Shown here one piece after another: positions 1 through 9,295 of a stretch of 64,000 nt of DNA. Numbering within the stretch: the first letter of the stretch is position 1; each line of letters begins with the position of its first letter. Source of the stretch: Aquimarina intermedia (GTDB taxonomy: Bacteria; Bacteroidota; Bacteroidia; Flavobacteriales; Flavobacteriaceae); contig NZ_VNHU01000001.1 in NCBI RefSeq assembly GCF_008124785.1, positions 62,001 through 126,000 on the forward strand, given 5' to 3'. A model generated the notes under the pieces. That model was not told where the DNA came from and made no database searches. It saw only the letters and a program-made list of their open reading frames with translations. The position numbers and the translations under genes were made by a program.

Positions 1-2467
1 TTGTATTTGTATAAGGTCCTCCCGGAGATAAACTAAAAGCATAATCGCTACTTGGTACATTGGTTACCGTTACACTACCGTCATTACCACACTCAATTGG
101 TGTCATATCCAACAATGGTTGGTAATCATTTTTGAATACACTAAAATAAAATGGTATAAAACATCCTCCATCAAACTCTGCAAGAATTCTATAATCTCCT
201 GCTGTACCCACTGTAAAATTAGCCACGTTTCCGCCTGGCTCTTCTACCCAATTAGCTCCTGTACAATCACTAGAAATTGAAGAACACGGGTCATTTGGAT
301 CAGATACGCAAGCACCGCTAGGTGCCAAGCGCTGCCAAGAAATACTTCTAAAACCACTAGAAGAAAAGTTAGTTTCTAAAAACATGGTTTGACTTCCACA
401 CAATGATATTTGAGGTATCTCTAAACCGCTACAGTTTTCGGTTGTAACCGTAGTTCCGTTTACATAGTTAGATATTGGATTAGTAATATCACTAAAACTT
501 TGTACTTCATATTCCTCGGTAAGAGACATACAGGTACCATCAGACGGATCTGTATCTTCTTTTACAACAGAATAAGTTCCTGTTTGAGGCACTGGAACGT
601 TTAAAAAATTAACCGTTGTAACTATAGGTGGCGAAATACCAGGACCAGACCAAGTATATCGGTCATATCCTGCACCAGCTTCTAATCGTAAATCAGAGGT
701 ACACGCCAACACACTTTTGCTACATGCCGGAACATTCGCTAAGAAGTTTGTTGCTTCCCCATCTGTATTCCCACAAGCGCCAATAACACTACTACTGTTA
801 TTAGTTCTTGTTGCTCCTGATATCGCTCCCGTAAATGTAGCTAATGCCGAGTTCTGGATTGTATTGGAACAGGCGTCCCTCAAATCCTCACAACTATTTA
901 CCAAGCGTGCTCTAAAACGTATATGGATCGGCAGGTCTCCGGGTAGTCCATTAATACCCGCCTCTACTAAATCTGCAGGAATATTGAAATCAACTATTCC
1001 AGGTGAAGGAAATGTATAGGTAACTCCAGGGGGTAAGGTAGCATCCTGAACTCCAACTAAATCTGTATTGGCAGGAAGGATATCCCGTACTACTACAGAA
1101 CCATCCACCAAATCTTCATTACCTACATTTTGTATTTCGAGATCGTAAAACAGTTCATCACCTAATTCGACACTAGCATTGGTGATATCTGTAATACCAT
1201 CAGTATCATAAACTCTTTTAATTACTTGTAGCTCTGGTTCAATGATATCCACCGCAAATGTATTCAAAAATACACGATAAGTATCACCCCCTGTTGTCAG
1301 TCGAAAAGTTGCACTCGTTTGGTTGTTTCCTAATAAAGTGTTTCCAGTATTTGGTAAATCAAACAAGTCAACATCCAATCCCAAAGTATTTGTAGAACTT
1401 GGATTTCGATTGGTTAAATAATTATTATTAAAAGAAACCGAACTATCAAAAAAGTTTCCGGTAGCATTAGGAGCTCCTGTTGTAGATCCTAACGAAACGA
1501 AAGTCCCGAATCGATTACGCATACGTAATCGATCCCCGGAAATACTACGATCTCCTTCAAGACCTGCAACACCATAACGTGCTCGAACAGGTAATGTTCC
1601 GGGTAAAGTTGTAAACCCTGAGTAGGTAAAATCTACAGGGTCATCACCTCTTTGAATTTGAATGAATCCATCCGCTGTACTTATATAGCGACTTGGTTCC
1701 AACGCATCTTCATACACCACTACTAAGACCCATCCACCTGAAGCTCCCGATACACCGGAGGTCAATCCAATGGTGGCGTTCATATTGGCCAAGGTGTAGG
1801 TTCCGGTAGGATTTGACTGATCTATTAAACTGGTAACATCTGCATAGCATACGTAAGGCACATCATCATTCGCCGTGTTACTTGGATTGGTCGGAGTATT
1901 ACGGTACCCATCATAGATAATATCGCTAGCTGTAATATCTACATAGGTTCCTCCCGGTACTTTGAATTTTACATCTCTAAAATCATTAGCTCCCAATTTA
2001 CGAGCATCTTGTGCAGGTAGGCCCGTACGTTGTTCATTACCATTTCTATTATTTACATCGTTAGGGGCCGGATTATTAAAATCACTATCTCCTGTTCTAA
2101 CTAAATAGTAGGTAGCAGACCAATATAATCCTGCATATACAATACGGGTACACCCAGGACGTGGGGTTTCTATATCTGCACTACTGGAACTAAAAGTGGA
2201 AGGATCTCCATCAATGTCTATATAATCAGAGATACTGTTACCATTATTTAACGTTCCGTTATAGGCCGCATTTGGATCAAAAAAACCGGCACTGGTTTGT
2301 CTTAATCCTACGATAGAATTTCCGGTCATTACTAGATTACCATTGATTCTATCTGCAGTCTGTCGAACACTAAGAGGTACGATCTCCTGTGCATATATAT
2401 TGCTTATGGTACTGGCGAACACTAAAAACATCACCAGGACTATCTTTATGGGTACAATTGTTTTCAT
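1..2467 (-). CDS. Large DUF11-type secreted adhesin/gliding-associated protein, 3' end outside window
   Basis: The frame is open from the ATG at 2467 to the left edge (822 codons, no stop), so the C-terminus is missing. It begins with a clear signal peptide (about residues 1-27, ending NIYAQ), followed by a long beta-rich region typical of big Bacteroidota surface proteins (motif YAGLYWSATYY near residue 95). A DUF11-like repeat lies at about residues 410-540 (VIKRVYDTDG, LGDELFYDLEIQNVGNEDL), then Cys-containing Ig/PKD-like modules. By family knowledge such proteins are exported by type IX secretion and carry a C-terminal sorting domain; here that end is not visible. It sits 57 bp downstream of the PorP/SprF fusion gene on the same strand, which fits an operon of secreted substrate and outer-membrane partner. 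The exact role is inferred. Confidence 0.8.
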   Translation of the reverse strand, partial: MKTIVPIKIVLVMFLVFASTISNIYAQEIVPLSVRQTADRINGNLVMTGNSIVGLRQTSAGFFDPNAAYNGTLNNGNSISDYIDIDGDPSTFSSSSADIETPRPGCTRIVYAGLYWSATYYLVRTGDSDFNNPAPNDVNNRNGNEQRTGLPAQDARKLGANDFRDVKFKVPGGTYVDITASDIIYDGYRNTPTNPSNTANDDVPYVCYADVTSLIDQSNPTGTYTLANMNATIGLTSGVSGASGGWVLVVVYEDALEPSRYISTADGFIQIQRGDDPVDFTYSGFTTLPGTLPVRARYGVAGLEGDRSISGDRLRMRNRFGTFVSLGSTTGAPNATGNFFDSSVSFNNNYLTNRNPSSTNTLGLDVDLFDLPNTGNTLLGNNQTSATFRLTTGGDTYRVFLNTFAVDIIEPELQVIKRVYDTDGITDITNASVELGDELFYDLEIQNVGNEDLVDGSVVVRDILPANTDLVGVQDATLPPGVTYTFPSPGIVDFNIPADLVEAGINGLPGDLPIHIRFRARLVNSCEDLRDACSNTIQNSALATFTGAISGATRTNNSSSVIGACGNTDGEATNFLANVPACSKSVLACTSDLRLEAGAGYDRYTWSGPGISPPIVTTVNFLNVPVPQTGTYSVVKEDTDPSDGTCMSLTEEYEVQSFSDITNPISNYVNGTTVTTENCSGLEIPQISLCGSQTMFLETNFSSSGFRSISWQRLAPSGACVSDPNDPCSSISSDCTGANWVEEPGGNVANFTVGTAGDYRILAEFDGGCFIPFYFSVFKNDYQPLLDMTPIECGNDGSVTVTNVPSSDYAFSLSPGGPYTNT

Positions 2468-2524
2468 AAGCTGTGTATTAAGTTAGTTTATTTTGGGGCA
2501 TTGTGTTCATCATTGGGGCTGCCG

Positions 2525-5500
2525 TTATTGTATTCTTAATATATATAAATCACCATCGTATTGATTGTTCACATTTGAGAACAGACCTTGCTTTGCATCA
2601 TCAAGATTCTCATAGCGTTTAAGGTATACGTAGATGTAATTATCCTTAGGGTTCCTGAAATATTGTGGCTCTAATCCTTGTGCTCTCAACTTCTCCATAC
2701 CACGTTCAAAATAATTTTCTCGTTTGAAAATATTAGTAATCAAGTAATATCCATTCTTAACATTATGTCCTCCGATATAAGATAATGTTTCAGAAAGTAC
2801 GGTATCATCTTGAACAGTTTCCTGAATTGTACGGGTCTCTTGTAATAAGCGTTTGAATGATGCCACTCTACTTTTTGCAATTTGTAATACCCACATGTCT
2901 CCAAAGAATTTATTATCCATGTTACTGAAATACTTCTCTGAAGCTTCCTCTTTAGTTTTGTAATTGGCTATGGATACATACTGTAAATCATTTTCCGGAT
3001 TTAAAATAATCTGTGCATTATCGAATCCTACATCTTTTAATCCATCACTGAATTTTTCTGCGTATCCACCCCCTTTAAACACATTACCGATAAGGTAAAA
3101 ACCTTCTTCATATCCAGGAATATACTTTGTCGCATATTGTGCTTCCGGTCTGGAAGTTTCTGCGAACTTGATAAATTTATTTTTGGCTACCAGACGCTTG
3201 GAGCTTGTAGGATCCACATCTCTTTTTGCTTCGTCGGCATCATCATTCATAGAAACTAATGATTCTAATAATTTATTAAAATCTCTCTTGTCCACATTTG
3301 TACTGGTCGATAAAAGTGAGTCTTGTCTCGCTAATAACTTTCTTGTAATACGGCTGTTATTATCAAGCTCTTCTTTGATTTCTTGAATATCTTCAGGAAC
3401 TACTTCCTCTTGTTCTGCAGCTAATCGTGCGGCTTCTTCTTCTTCCAAGCGTGCTGCTTCCGCCTCCTGACGTAAACGCTCCTCTTTTGCTAATCGTGCA
3501 GCTTCCGCCTCCTGACGTAAACGCTCCTCTTCTGCTAACCGTGCAGCTTCCGCCTCCTGACGTAAACGCTCTTCTTCTGCCAATCGTGCAGCTTCGGCTT
3601 CCTGACGTAAACGCTCCTCTTCCGCCAATCGTGCAGCTTCGGCTTCCTGACGTAAACGCTCTTCTTCTGCCAATCGTGCAGCTTCGGCTTCCTGACGTAA
3701 ACGCTCCTCTTCTGCCAATCGTGCAGCTTCGGCTTCCTGACGTAGACGCTCCTCTTCTGCCAATCGTGCAGCTTCGGCCTCCTGACGTAGACGCTCTTCT
3801 TCTGCTAATCGTGCAGCTTCGGCTTCGTCCTCTATACGTTTCTGCTCAGCCATTTCCATTTCTAATTTCTTCTGGACAGCAAGACGTTCTTCCTCTGCTT
3901 GTTGTTCTGCAACCTCACGTTCTAGTTTACGCTGTGCAGCAACACGCTCTTCTTCTGCTTGTTGTTCAGCAACCTCACGTTCTAGCTTACGTTGTGCAGC
4001 AACACGCTCTTCTTCTTCTTGTTGTTCTGCAACCTCACGTTCTAGTTTACGCTGTGCAGCAACACGCTCTTCTTCTGCTTGTTGTTCAGCAACCTCCCGT
4101 TCTAGCTTACGTTGTGCAGCAACACGCTCTTCTTCTGCTTGTTGTTCTGCAACCTCACGTTCTAGCTTACGTTGTGTAGCAACACGCTCTTCTTCTGCTT
4201 GTTGTTCTGCAACCTCACGTTCTAGCTTACGTTGTGTAGCAACACGCTCTTCTTCTGCTTTCTGTTCTGCAACCTCACGTTCTAGCTTACGTTGTGCAGC
4301 AACACGCTCTTCTTCTGCTTGTTGCTCAGCAACTTCACGTTCTAGTTTACTTTGTCTAGCCGCTTCATTTTGTTGTTCGGTCGTTTCTCTTTCTAAACGT
4401 TGTCTTGCGGCCAAGGCTTCTGCTTCTGCTTCTTGTTTTGCAGCTTCTGCTTCTCTTGCAGCTTCTTCTTTAGCAATTTGTTGATCTTCGATTTCCTTTT
4501 GCGACATTTCTGCCTCTAACTTGCTTCTAGCCGCCAAGCGTTCCTGTTCGGCCGTTTCGCGCTCCAGTCGACTTTGTCTAGCCAATCGTTCTTTTTCCTC
4601 CTGCTCAGCAGTTTCTCTTTCTAACCTACTCTGTCTTGCTAATCGTTCTTCTTCTGCTTGTTGTTCGGCCGTTTCTCTTTCTAATCGACTACGTCTCGCA
4701 GCTCTTTCTTCTTCTTCGGCCTTCTTGTTCAACAAAGCGACTTCTTCTTCTCGTTGTAGTTCAAGCTCTCTCGCTTTGCGTGCCTCTTCTTCTTTAGCCT
4801 CTTCGATAGAACGTTCCAAACGGCTCATTGCGCGTTCAGCTTCTGTTACTTGTTGTGTGTTTCCACCCTCTTGCAGTTCTCTTATTAACTTATTTTGTTG
4901 TAAAATTTCTTTTTTGAGTCTTCTGATTTCCGAATCCCTCGCTTGAAAAGCCTTATCAGAGGTAGATCGATTATTTCTGCTTCTGCTACTTCTTCGTCTA
5001 CGGTCTTCGTTAAAGTTATACGCTAATCCAACTTCATGTGTAGAACTAAATATACTTGCATCTCCGAACCCTCTCTCATAAGTATAGCCCACAGAAACGT
5101 TTGGAGTAATATTAGCTCCAATCCCGATAGAGGCTCCGTAAAAACTGTTATAACCAACTTGTGCCCAACCTAAACTAGGTAGTTCCAGTATGGCATTTGC
5201 TCCATAACGTAAGTCTGCTTCTGCCAGCATATTGGCATAGACCATACCACGTACTAATTTATCAGATCTTCTTTCTAAACTATGAGTGTACATTACATGA
5301 CCTGTAAAAGCCATATTATCTGTAAGTATTTCACTTGCTGTGATATTATAGGCGACAAGATTACCTACAGCTACCCCTACATCAAATTGTTGATAATTAA
5401 AATTAACTCCGGGGGACAACAAGAACACAGAGCTTTTCTCGTAATTTACGATTAAAGGGTCACTAATTTGGTTACCGTTATTTTGTAAAAATTTTCCGTT

Positions 5501-5947
5501 TGCACCCTCTTCATCCAGATTGGATTTTATAGCGCTTTGTGAAAAACCAAGATTCAATCCGAAAGTAAAATTCATATCCCGGCCAAACTCCAAGTTGTAT
5601 GCATAATTGGCAACTCCGCCAAAATAACGATATACACCTTCATTTTGCTGGTGCAACCCTATACTTACTCCTGTTTTCTCATCAAAATTACTCGTGTAAT
5701 TGATCAAAAAAGTTTGCGGATTATCATTAAATGTTGAATACTGCAATCTATTATAAATATTGATAGATTTCTTAGTCTCTCGTACAAGAGAAAATGTTGG
5801 GTTGAAATAAAATCGATTATACCGCACTAGATTATGCGTAGGAATATCGGAAGGAAGCTTACCATAATTCGTGGTGCTCTCTTCTTGCCCCTTTGCTACC
5901 TGAAGGGAAACGCAACATATACTTAATAAAAATAGCTTTCTAATCAT
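2525..5947 (-). CDS. PorP/SprF-family outer-membrane protein fused to a long coiled coil and two SPOR-like repeats
   Basis: An 1140-residue protein. The signal peptide (about residues 1-20, VAKGQ) is followed by a PorP/SprF-type beta-barrel domain (about 25-315; start RYNRFYFNPTFSLV, end VGLAYNFNEDRRRR). PorP/SprF proteins are outer-membrane partners of type IX-secreted surface proteins and are usually only about 300-350 residues. Here a basic linker leads into roughly 550 residues of highly charged Glu/Ala/Arg heptad-like sequence made of 20-residue and then 15-residue tandem repeats. The C-terminus holds two related modules of about 85 residues (each GFYLI/GYYLI...N.FK...F), resembling SPOR peptidoglycan-binding domains. 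The gene lies 3 bp after the CHU_C gene, so they are almost certainly cotranscribed. I infer an outer-membrane anchor that spans toward the peptidoglycan. Confidence 0.85.
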   Translation of the reverse strand: MIRKLFLLSICCVSLQVAKGQEESTTNYGKLPSDIPTHNLVRYNRFYFNPTFSLVRETKKSINIYNRLQYSTFNDNPQTFLINYTSNFDEKTGVSIGLHQQNEGVYRYFGGVANYAYNLEFGRDMNFTFGLNLGFSQSAIKSNLDEEGANGKFLQNNGNQISDPLIVNYEKSSVFLLSPGVNFNYQQFDVGVAVGNLVAYNITASEILTDNMAFTGHVMYTHSLERRSDKLVRGMVYANMLAEADLRYGANAILELPSLGWAQVGYNSFYGASIGIGANITPNVSVGYTYERGFGDASIFSSTHEVGLAYNFNEDRRRRSSRSRNNRSTSDKAFQARDSEIRRLKKEILQQNKLIRELQEGGNTQQVTEAERAMSRLERSIEEAKEEEARKARELELQREEEVALLNKKAEEEERAARRSRLERETAEQQAEEERLARQSRLERETAEQEEKERLARQSRLERETAEQERLAARSKLEAEMSQKEIEDQQIAKEEAAREAEAAKQEAEAEALAARQRLERETTEQQNEAARQSKLEREVAEQQAEEERVAAQRKLEREVAEQKAEEERVATQRKLEREVAEQQAEEERVATQRKLEREVAEQQAEEERVAAQRKLEREVAEQQAEEERVAAQRKLEREVAEQQEEEERVAAQRKLEREVAEQQAEEERVAAQRKLEREVAEQQAEEERLAVQKKLEMEMAEQKRIEDEAEAARLAEEERLRQEAEAARLAEEERLRQEAEAARLAEEERLRQEAEAARLAEEERLRQEAEAARLAEEERLRQEAEAARLAEEERLRQEAEAARLAEEERLRQEAEAARLAKEERLRQEAEAARLEEEEAARLAAEQEEVVPEDIQEIKEELDNNSRITRKLLARQDSLLSTSTNVDKRDFNKLLESLVSMNDDADEAKRDVDPTSSKRLVAKNKFIKFAETSRPEAQYATKYIPGYEEGFYLIGNVFKGGGYAEKFSDGLKDVGFDNAQIILNPENDLQYVSIANYKTKEEASEKYFSNMDNKFFGDMWVLQIAKSRVASFKRLLQETRTIQETVQDDTVLSETLSYIGGHNVKNGYYLITNIFKRENYFERGMEKLRAQGLEPQYFRNPKDNYIYVYLKRYENLDDAKQGLFSNVNNQYDGDLYILRIQ
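3430..3835 (-). repeat. 45-bp tandem repeats encoding a 15-residue charged repeat
   Basis: About nine nearly identical 45-bp units inside the PorP/SprF fusion gene encode LAEEERLRQEAEAAR. The unit length is a multiple of three, so copy-number change keeps the frame. Unit sequences differ only at scattered synonymous bases. Confidence 0.95.
3880..4365 (-). repeat. 60-bp tandem repeats encoding a 20-residue charged repeat
   Basis: About eight successive 60-bp units encode RKLEREVAEQQAEEERVAAQ with very few changes. They abut the 45-bp block and continue in degenerate form to about 4700 (SRLERETAEQ units). The near identity at DNA level points to recent expansion or homogenisation. Confidence 0.95.
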
Positions 5948-5950
5948 AAA

Positions 5951-8014
5951 TTATTTCATTACCGTTATTGAGCCCTTACGGATAACAGAATTGTTTTTTG
6001 TAATTATAAAGTAGTAAACTGTTTCCTTTGATACATCCGTATCATTAGGCCAGTCTCCATTTCTATAATTGGTGGTTTGTAAGGCTATTTGCCCTCTTGA
6101 ATCATATATTATTACTTCTACCTCTGGCGAATCGGTCAATTCATCAGGTAAATTCCATGTATCATTAATACCGTCACTATTAGGAGTAACGATGTTTGGT
6201 ATAAAAGCAGAGAGCGCAGCTTCTTCACTAACGGTTACTATTGGTGTATCCAAACTACAAAAAACGGAAGCTATTCTAACGAAGTAATCACCGGTCTCGC
6301 TGACGGTGATCTCATTGGTAGTTGCTCCTTCAATTACTTGTTCTTCATCATCCACGACCCTATACCACTCATAAGTGTAACTGTCATCCGGTGGAACGGT
6401 CAATGTAATGGATCCGTCTTTTGGGAGACTATCGGGTGTCAATGTTATTTCTGTATCAGAAGCAACATACTTCACAGAAACTTCATTTGATAGTATGTTA
6501 CTAAATTCACCCGTTTTGAGATCCGCCTGTAGTTGATATACCGCATCTTGGTTAGCTGTGTCGACTGTTAATGTTGTTTCTGTATCTCCGGTTGTTGCCC
6601 CATCAGCTAACCATTCAAAATCAAAAAAGGAATATTGATCTTGTGTGAGGGGTACTCTCAAATCGCTAGCGGTAACACCAACCATTTCTTGAAGTGCGAT
6701 GTCTACCGTAGTATCATCACAGGTTAGATCAGATCCTGAACCAATGGTACTTTCAAAACCAATAGGTGCAAAAATTTCAGTTTGAGATTCGATTACACTA
6801 TTACAGGCATCGGTAGCCTGTATTCTAACTCGGTATCTACCAACAAAATTAGCTTCAAAAGTAGATGTAGTTCCTGATAATGGTTCTTGTTTTTGAAGGT
6901 TTGTGTCCACAAACCATTGTACAGTACTTCCCTCGGGAGCGTCAGTGGTAACTTGCAGCGTTATCGTTTGTGTTGGTAATATTATTAAATTCTCAGGTAA
7001 AGTTTCTGTGATACTAGAGCCGTTATTAGTTACCGCTATAGGATCTGTTGTTACCGTACAATCCTCACTGTAGCGTACCTCTAATGTATAATTACCACCG
7101 AAATCGTTGTCAGGTAAAGTAATTGTAGAGGCGATTTCTCCTTCAATCGCTGTATCATTTTTAAACCATTGGTACGTGTAATCAGTATTCGTTTCACTTG
7201 ATGTCAAAACCTTAGCGTCTTGCGGGCAAAAGGCTACTGAAGCACCTTCATTGATAAAGACGTCTGCTACATCAACAATAAACACTTCGATCGCATTGGA
7301 ACTAGCTTTGTTATAAACAATTTGACATTTGCCATAAAAGATTTTTACCACATATTTACCCTCCTGGGTTACAGTATAACTCGATGAGGTTTCACCTGGT
7401 ATCGCTACGGCATCAAAAGCCGAGGTACCCAAATCTCCTCTATACCATTGCCATTTGAAGTCATCAACATTTAATTCATTTCCAATATCGTCAAGAACTA
7501 CTGGGTTTATAGTTCTATTAATACTAGCCGTATTACAAAGAATTACATCTTCCCTACTATTCAATACAACAGTTAGATCGTTACGGAAATAGTGCATTGC
7601 TATCTCAACAGATTCTGAACTAATAACCGAATCGTCTGTGGAAGCTCTAATACGCAAACGATATGTGTCGCTATTCAAAGATTCGTCCACACTGAAATTT
7701 TCAAATCGTATTTCTCCTTCATTAGAATCATTCGGTCCTGTAACTCGCGCTAACTCTATATTCTGATCAGTATCAGCAAAGGTGCCATCAGGTGCAGAAA
7801 CTTCTAAAATATATTGATTACTGTTATCTAATGCCGGTCCAGCGGATAACGTTGCAATAACCGTAAAAGTATTATTACCAGGACTTGCACAAATTTGAGT
7901 AGAGCCGTTTTCAAATACGGGAGCGCTTATAGCGCGTTGTGCTGCTAGCTCATGAGAAGAAATGAGTAGCACTGCCAATAGAAGTAAAGATGTTAGGTTA
8001 AGCTTATTTTTCAT
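5951..8014 (-). CDS. Secreted multi-Ig protein with type B (CHU_C) gliding/T9SS sorting domain
   Basis: A 687-residue protein with a signal peptide (about 1-25, ELAAQ) and several Ig/PKD-like beta-sandwich modules marked by recurring YTYQWFKND, YEWYRVVDD and similar Trp-core motifs with paired cysteines. The last 85 residues are a gliding-motility-associated C-terminal domain (NIVTPNSDGINDTW, then VIIYDSRGQ, ending KGSITVMK), the known type B signal for export by the type IX system. It is the first gene of a three-gene minus-strand cluster, 3 bp before the PorP/SprF fusion. By analogy with SprB/SprF-like pairs, I infer that the barrel protein is needed to export or attach this substrate. Confidence 0.88.
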   Translation of the reverse strand: MKNKLNLTSLLLLAVLLISSHELAAQRAISAPVFENGSTQICASPGNNTFTVIATLSAGPALDNSNQYILEVSAPDGTFADTDQNIELARVTGPNDSNEGEIRFENFSVDESLNSDTYRLRIRASTDDSVISSESVEIAMHYFRNDLTVVLNSREDVILCNTASINRTINPVVLDDIGNELNVDDFKWQWYRGDLGTSAFDAVAIPGETSSSYTVTQEGKYVVKIFYGKCQIVYNKASSNAIEVFIVDVADVFINEGASVAFCPQDAKVLTSSETNTDYTYQWFKNDTAIEGEIASTITLPDNDFGGNYTLEVRYSEDCTVTTDPIAVTNNGSSITETLPENLIILPTQTITLQVTTDAPEGSTVQWFVDTNLQKQEPLSGTTSTFEANFVGRYRVRIQATDACNSVIESQTEIFAPIGFESTIGSGSDLTCDDTTVDIALQEMVGVTASDLRVPLTQDQYSFFDFEWLADGATTGDTETTLTVDTANQDAVYQLQADLKTGEFSNILSNEVSVKYVASDTEITLTPDSLPKDGSITLTVPPDDSYTYEWYRVVDDEEQVIEGATTNEITVSETGDYFVRIASVFCSLDTPIVTVSEEAALSAFIPNIVTPNSDGINDTWNLPDELTDSPEVEVIIYDSRGQIALQTTNYRNGDWPNDTDVSKETVYYFIITKNNSVIRKGSITVMK

Positions 8015-8547
8015 AATTCACACTTAAATTAGGGTGAAAAACAGCACATTAGCATTGCGATTTGGGACGCATGTTAATAATATTGTTAATATAATTATAG
8101 TAAAAACATAAAATTATGAATTATATTATTACGGCAAACGTTTATTTTACTTTTTTTTGTAATAATATTCTTACCTTTAATAATTCGGATCAAATTGGGG
8201 TTGTATAAAATAATAAAAACACCACTTCATACATCTTATAATATTGATAAACAGTGATTTAACACCTAATAATGTATCTTGAATTATATACACATCATTA
8301 TATAACGGCTATTAAAGCTATCCCATTCAACCTGATATTTCAGCCAAAAACAGCTTAATTGTTAACTATTTAACATTTGAAATAGCCCTATACCTATAAA
8401 AAAACGTCAGATAGACACGATCAAATGCAAAGTAAACACGTTTATTGGTATCCTACAATTTAAGGGAAATAATCACTTAAAATCTGACAAACAGGCATAA
8501 AAAAACCCGATAGCAAGTATCGGGTTTTTTGAACGGTTAAAAGCTTG
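8015..8547. other. AT-rich intergenic region of 533 bp
   Basis: It separates the OmpH-like gene from the CHU_C gene, both on minus. It contains the terminator at 8499-8530 and must contain the promoter of the surface-protein cluster. I found no perfect TAnnTTTG in minus orientation; the nearest is AACGTTTG at 8142-8135. No open frame of note and no RNA gene motif seen. Confidence 0.6.
8499..8530 (-). terminator. Rho-independent terminator after the OmpH-like gene
   Basis: A perfect hairpin AACCCGATA / TATCGGGTT with a 5-nt loop is flanked by A and T tracts on both sides, so it can work in either direction. It lies 18 bp beyond the OmpH-like stop codon. Confidence 0.9.
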
Positions 8548-9069
8548 TTAATTTGAATCTGACGTTTCTTTATTAAGCTCTTTAATAATTTTATCAGTAA
8601 TATTTAATTCTTCTTTACCGTAAAGAATATTACTCACCTCTGTATCTCCAAAAATATAGGTATATCCATTAGTTTTACCGTATTCTTGTATGAAATCCTT
8701 AACTTTTACAATAATAGAATCTATTTCAGTCTGGCTACCTTGCTGAATCTCTTGCATACGACTCTGCTGCTCCCCTTGCAATTGTTGCTGCTTAGCCATT
8801 AACTCTTGCTCTTTCTTAGTACGATTAGCCTGAGACATGGATTTCATGATATTTTGATACCCTTGTACTTCTATTTGAAATTGTTTTGCCTTTTCTTCTA
8901 ACTCTGCACGTACCTCATTATTCTTTTTCGTCCACTTTTCTTGTGCGACTTTCATTTCAGCAAATTCAGACACAACCTTGGTGTTATTAACATAAGCCGT
9001 TTTCTCTGATGTTTGGTTACATGCTACGAATGAAATACTAGCTAATGCAATCCATAAAAATTTTCTCAT
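8548..9069 (-). CDS. OmpH/Skp-family periplasmic chaperone-like lipoprotein
   Basis: A 173-residue protein with a lipoprotein signal (FVACNQ, Cys17) and a long central alpha-helical, Lys/Glu/Gln-rich region (about residues 35-125), then a short C-terminal segment (YGKTNGYTYIFGD, ILYGKEELNIT) that is diagnostic of the OmpH/Skp family. Skp binds unfolded outer-membrane proteins in the periplasm; Bacteroidota versions are often lipidated, which would tether it to a membrane. It is a monocistronic minus-strand gene with its own terminator. A TAnnTTTG-type element (TATTTTTG) lies 22 bp upstream of the ATG. Confidence 0.85.
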   Translation of the reverse strand: MRKFLWIALASISFVACNQTSEKTAYVNNTKVVSEFAEMKVAQEKWTKKNNEVRAELEEKAKQFQIEVQGYQNIMKSMSQANRTKKEQELMAKQQQLQGEQQSRMQEIQQGSQTEIDSIIVKVKDFIQEYGKTNGYTYIFGDTEVSNILYGKEELNITDKIIKELNKETSDSN

Positions 9070-9090
9070 TTCTTAAATTTTAGTTTAACG

Positions 9091-9098
9091 CAAAAATA
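9091..9098 (-). promoter_or_regulatory. Candidate -7 promoter element of the OmpH-like gene
   Basis: TATTTTTG on the minus strand matches the Bacteroidota -7 consensus TAnnTTTG. No good -33 TTG is seen at the usual 17-23 nt, so this is a moderate call. Confidence 0.5.
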
Positions 9099-9295
9099 TT
9101 AAAGTTTATAAGTAAAAATACGACACTTCTCATAATTTATTGAAATCAATAAAATTTATATATAAACGAATATTGATAATTAGAAATTATAAAAAACGGA
9201 TTTAATTCACCGTGCTCTTATGGTTAAAATACAATCGTTGATATATTATCTCATGTATATATATAATCGCCCCTTAAATCGCTTTAAAATAAGTT

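Noticed and set aside
717..1019. Plus-strand open frame of 100 codons
   Set aside because: It lies antisense to the DUF11 protein frame, which is continuous and has a signal peptide and recognisable motifs.
3427..4179. Open frame of 250 codons on plus opposite the PorP/SprF fusion
   Set aside because: It is the antisense of the tandem repeats, with low-complexity Leu/Val/Gln/Pro sequence and no family match; the minus frame has clear domains at both ends.
3430..4365. Regular direct repeats resembling a CRISPR array at first glance
   Set aside because: Units are contiguous without unique spacers, in multiples of three, and translate into a coherent coiled coil.
4521..4946. Plus-strand open frame of 141 codons
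   Set aside because: Antisense to the coiled-coil coding region, Ser/Leu-rich low complexity.
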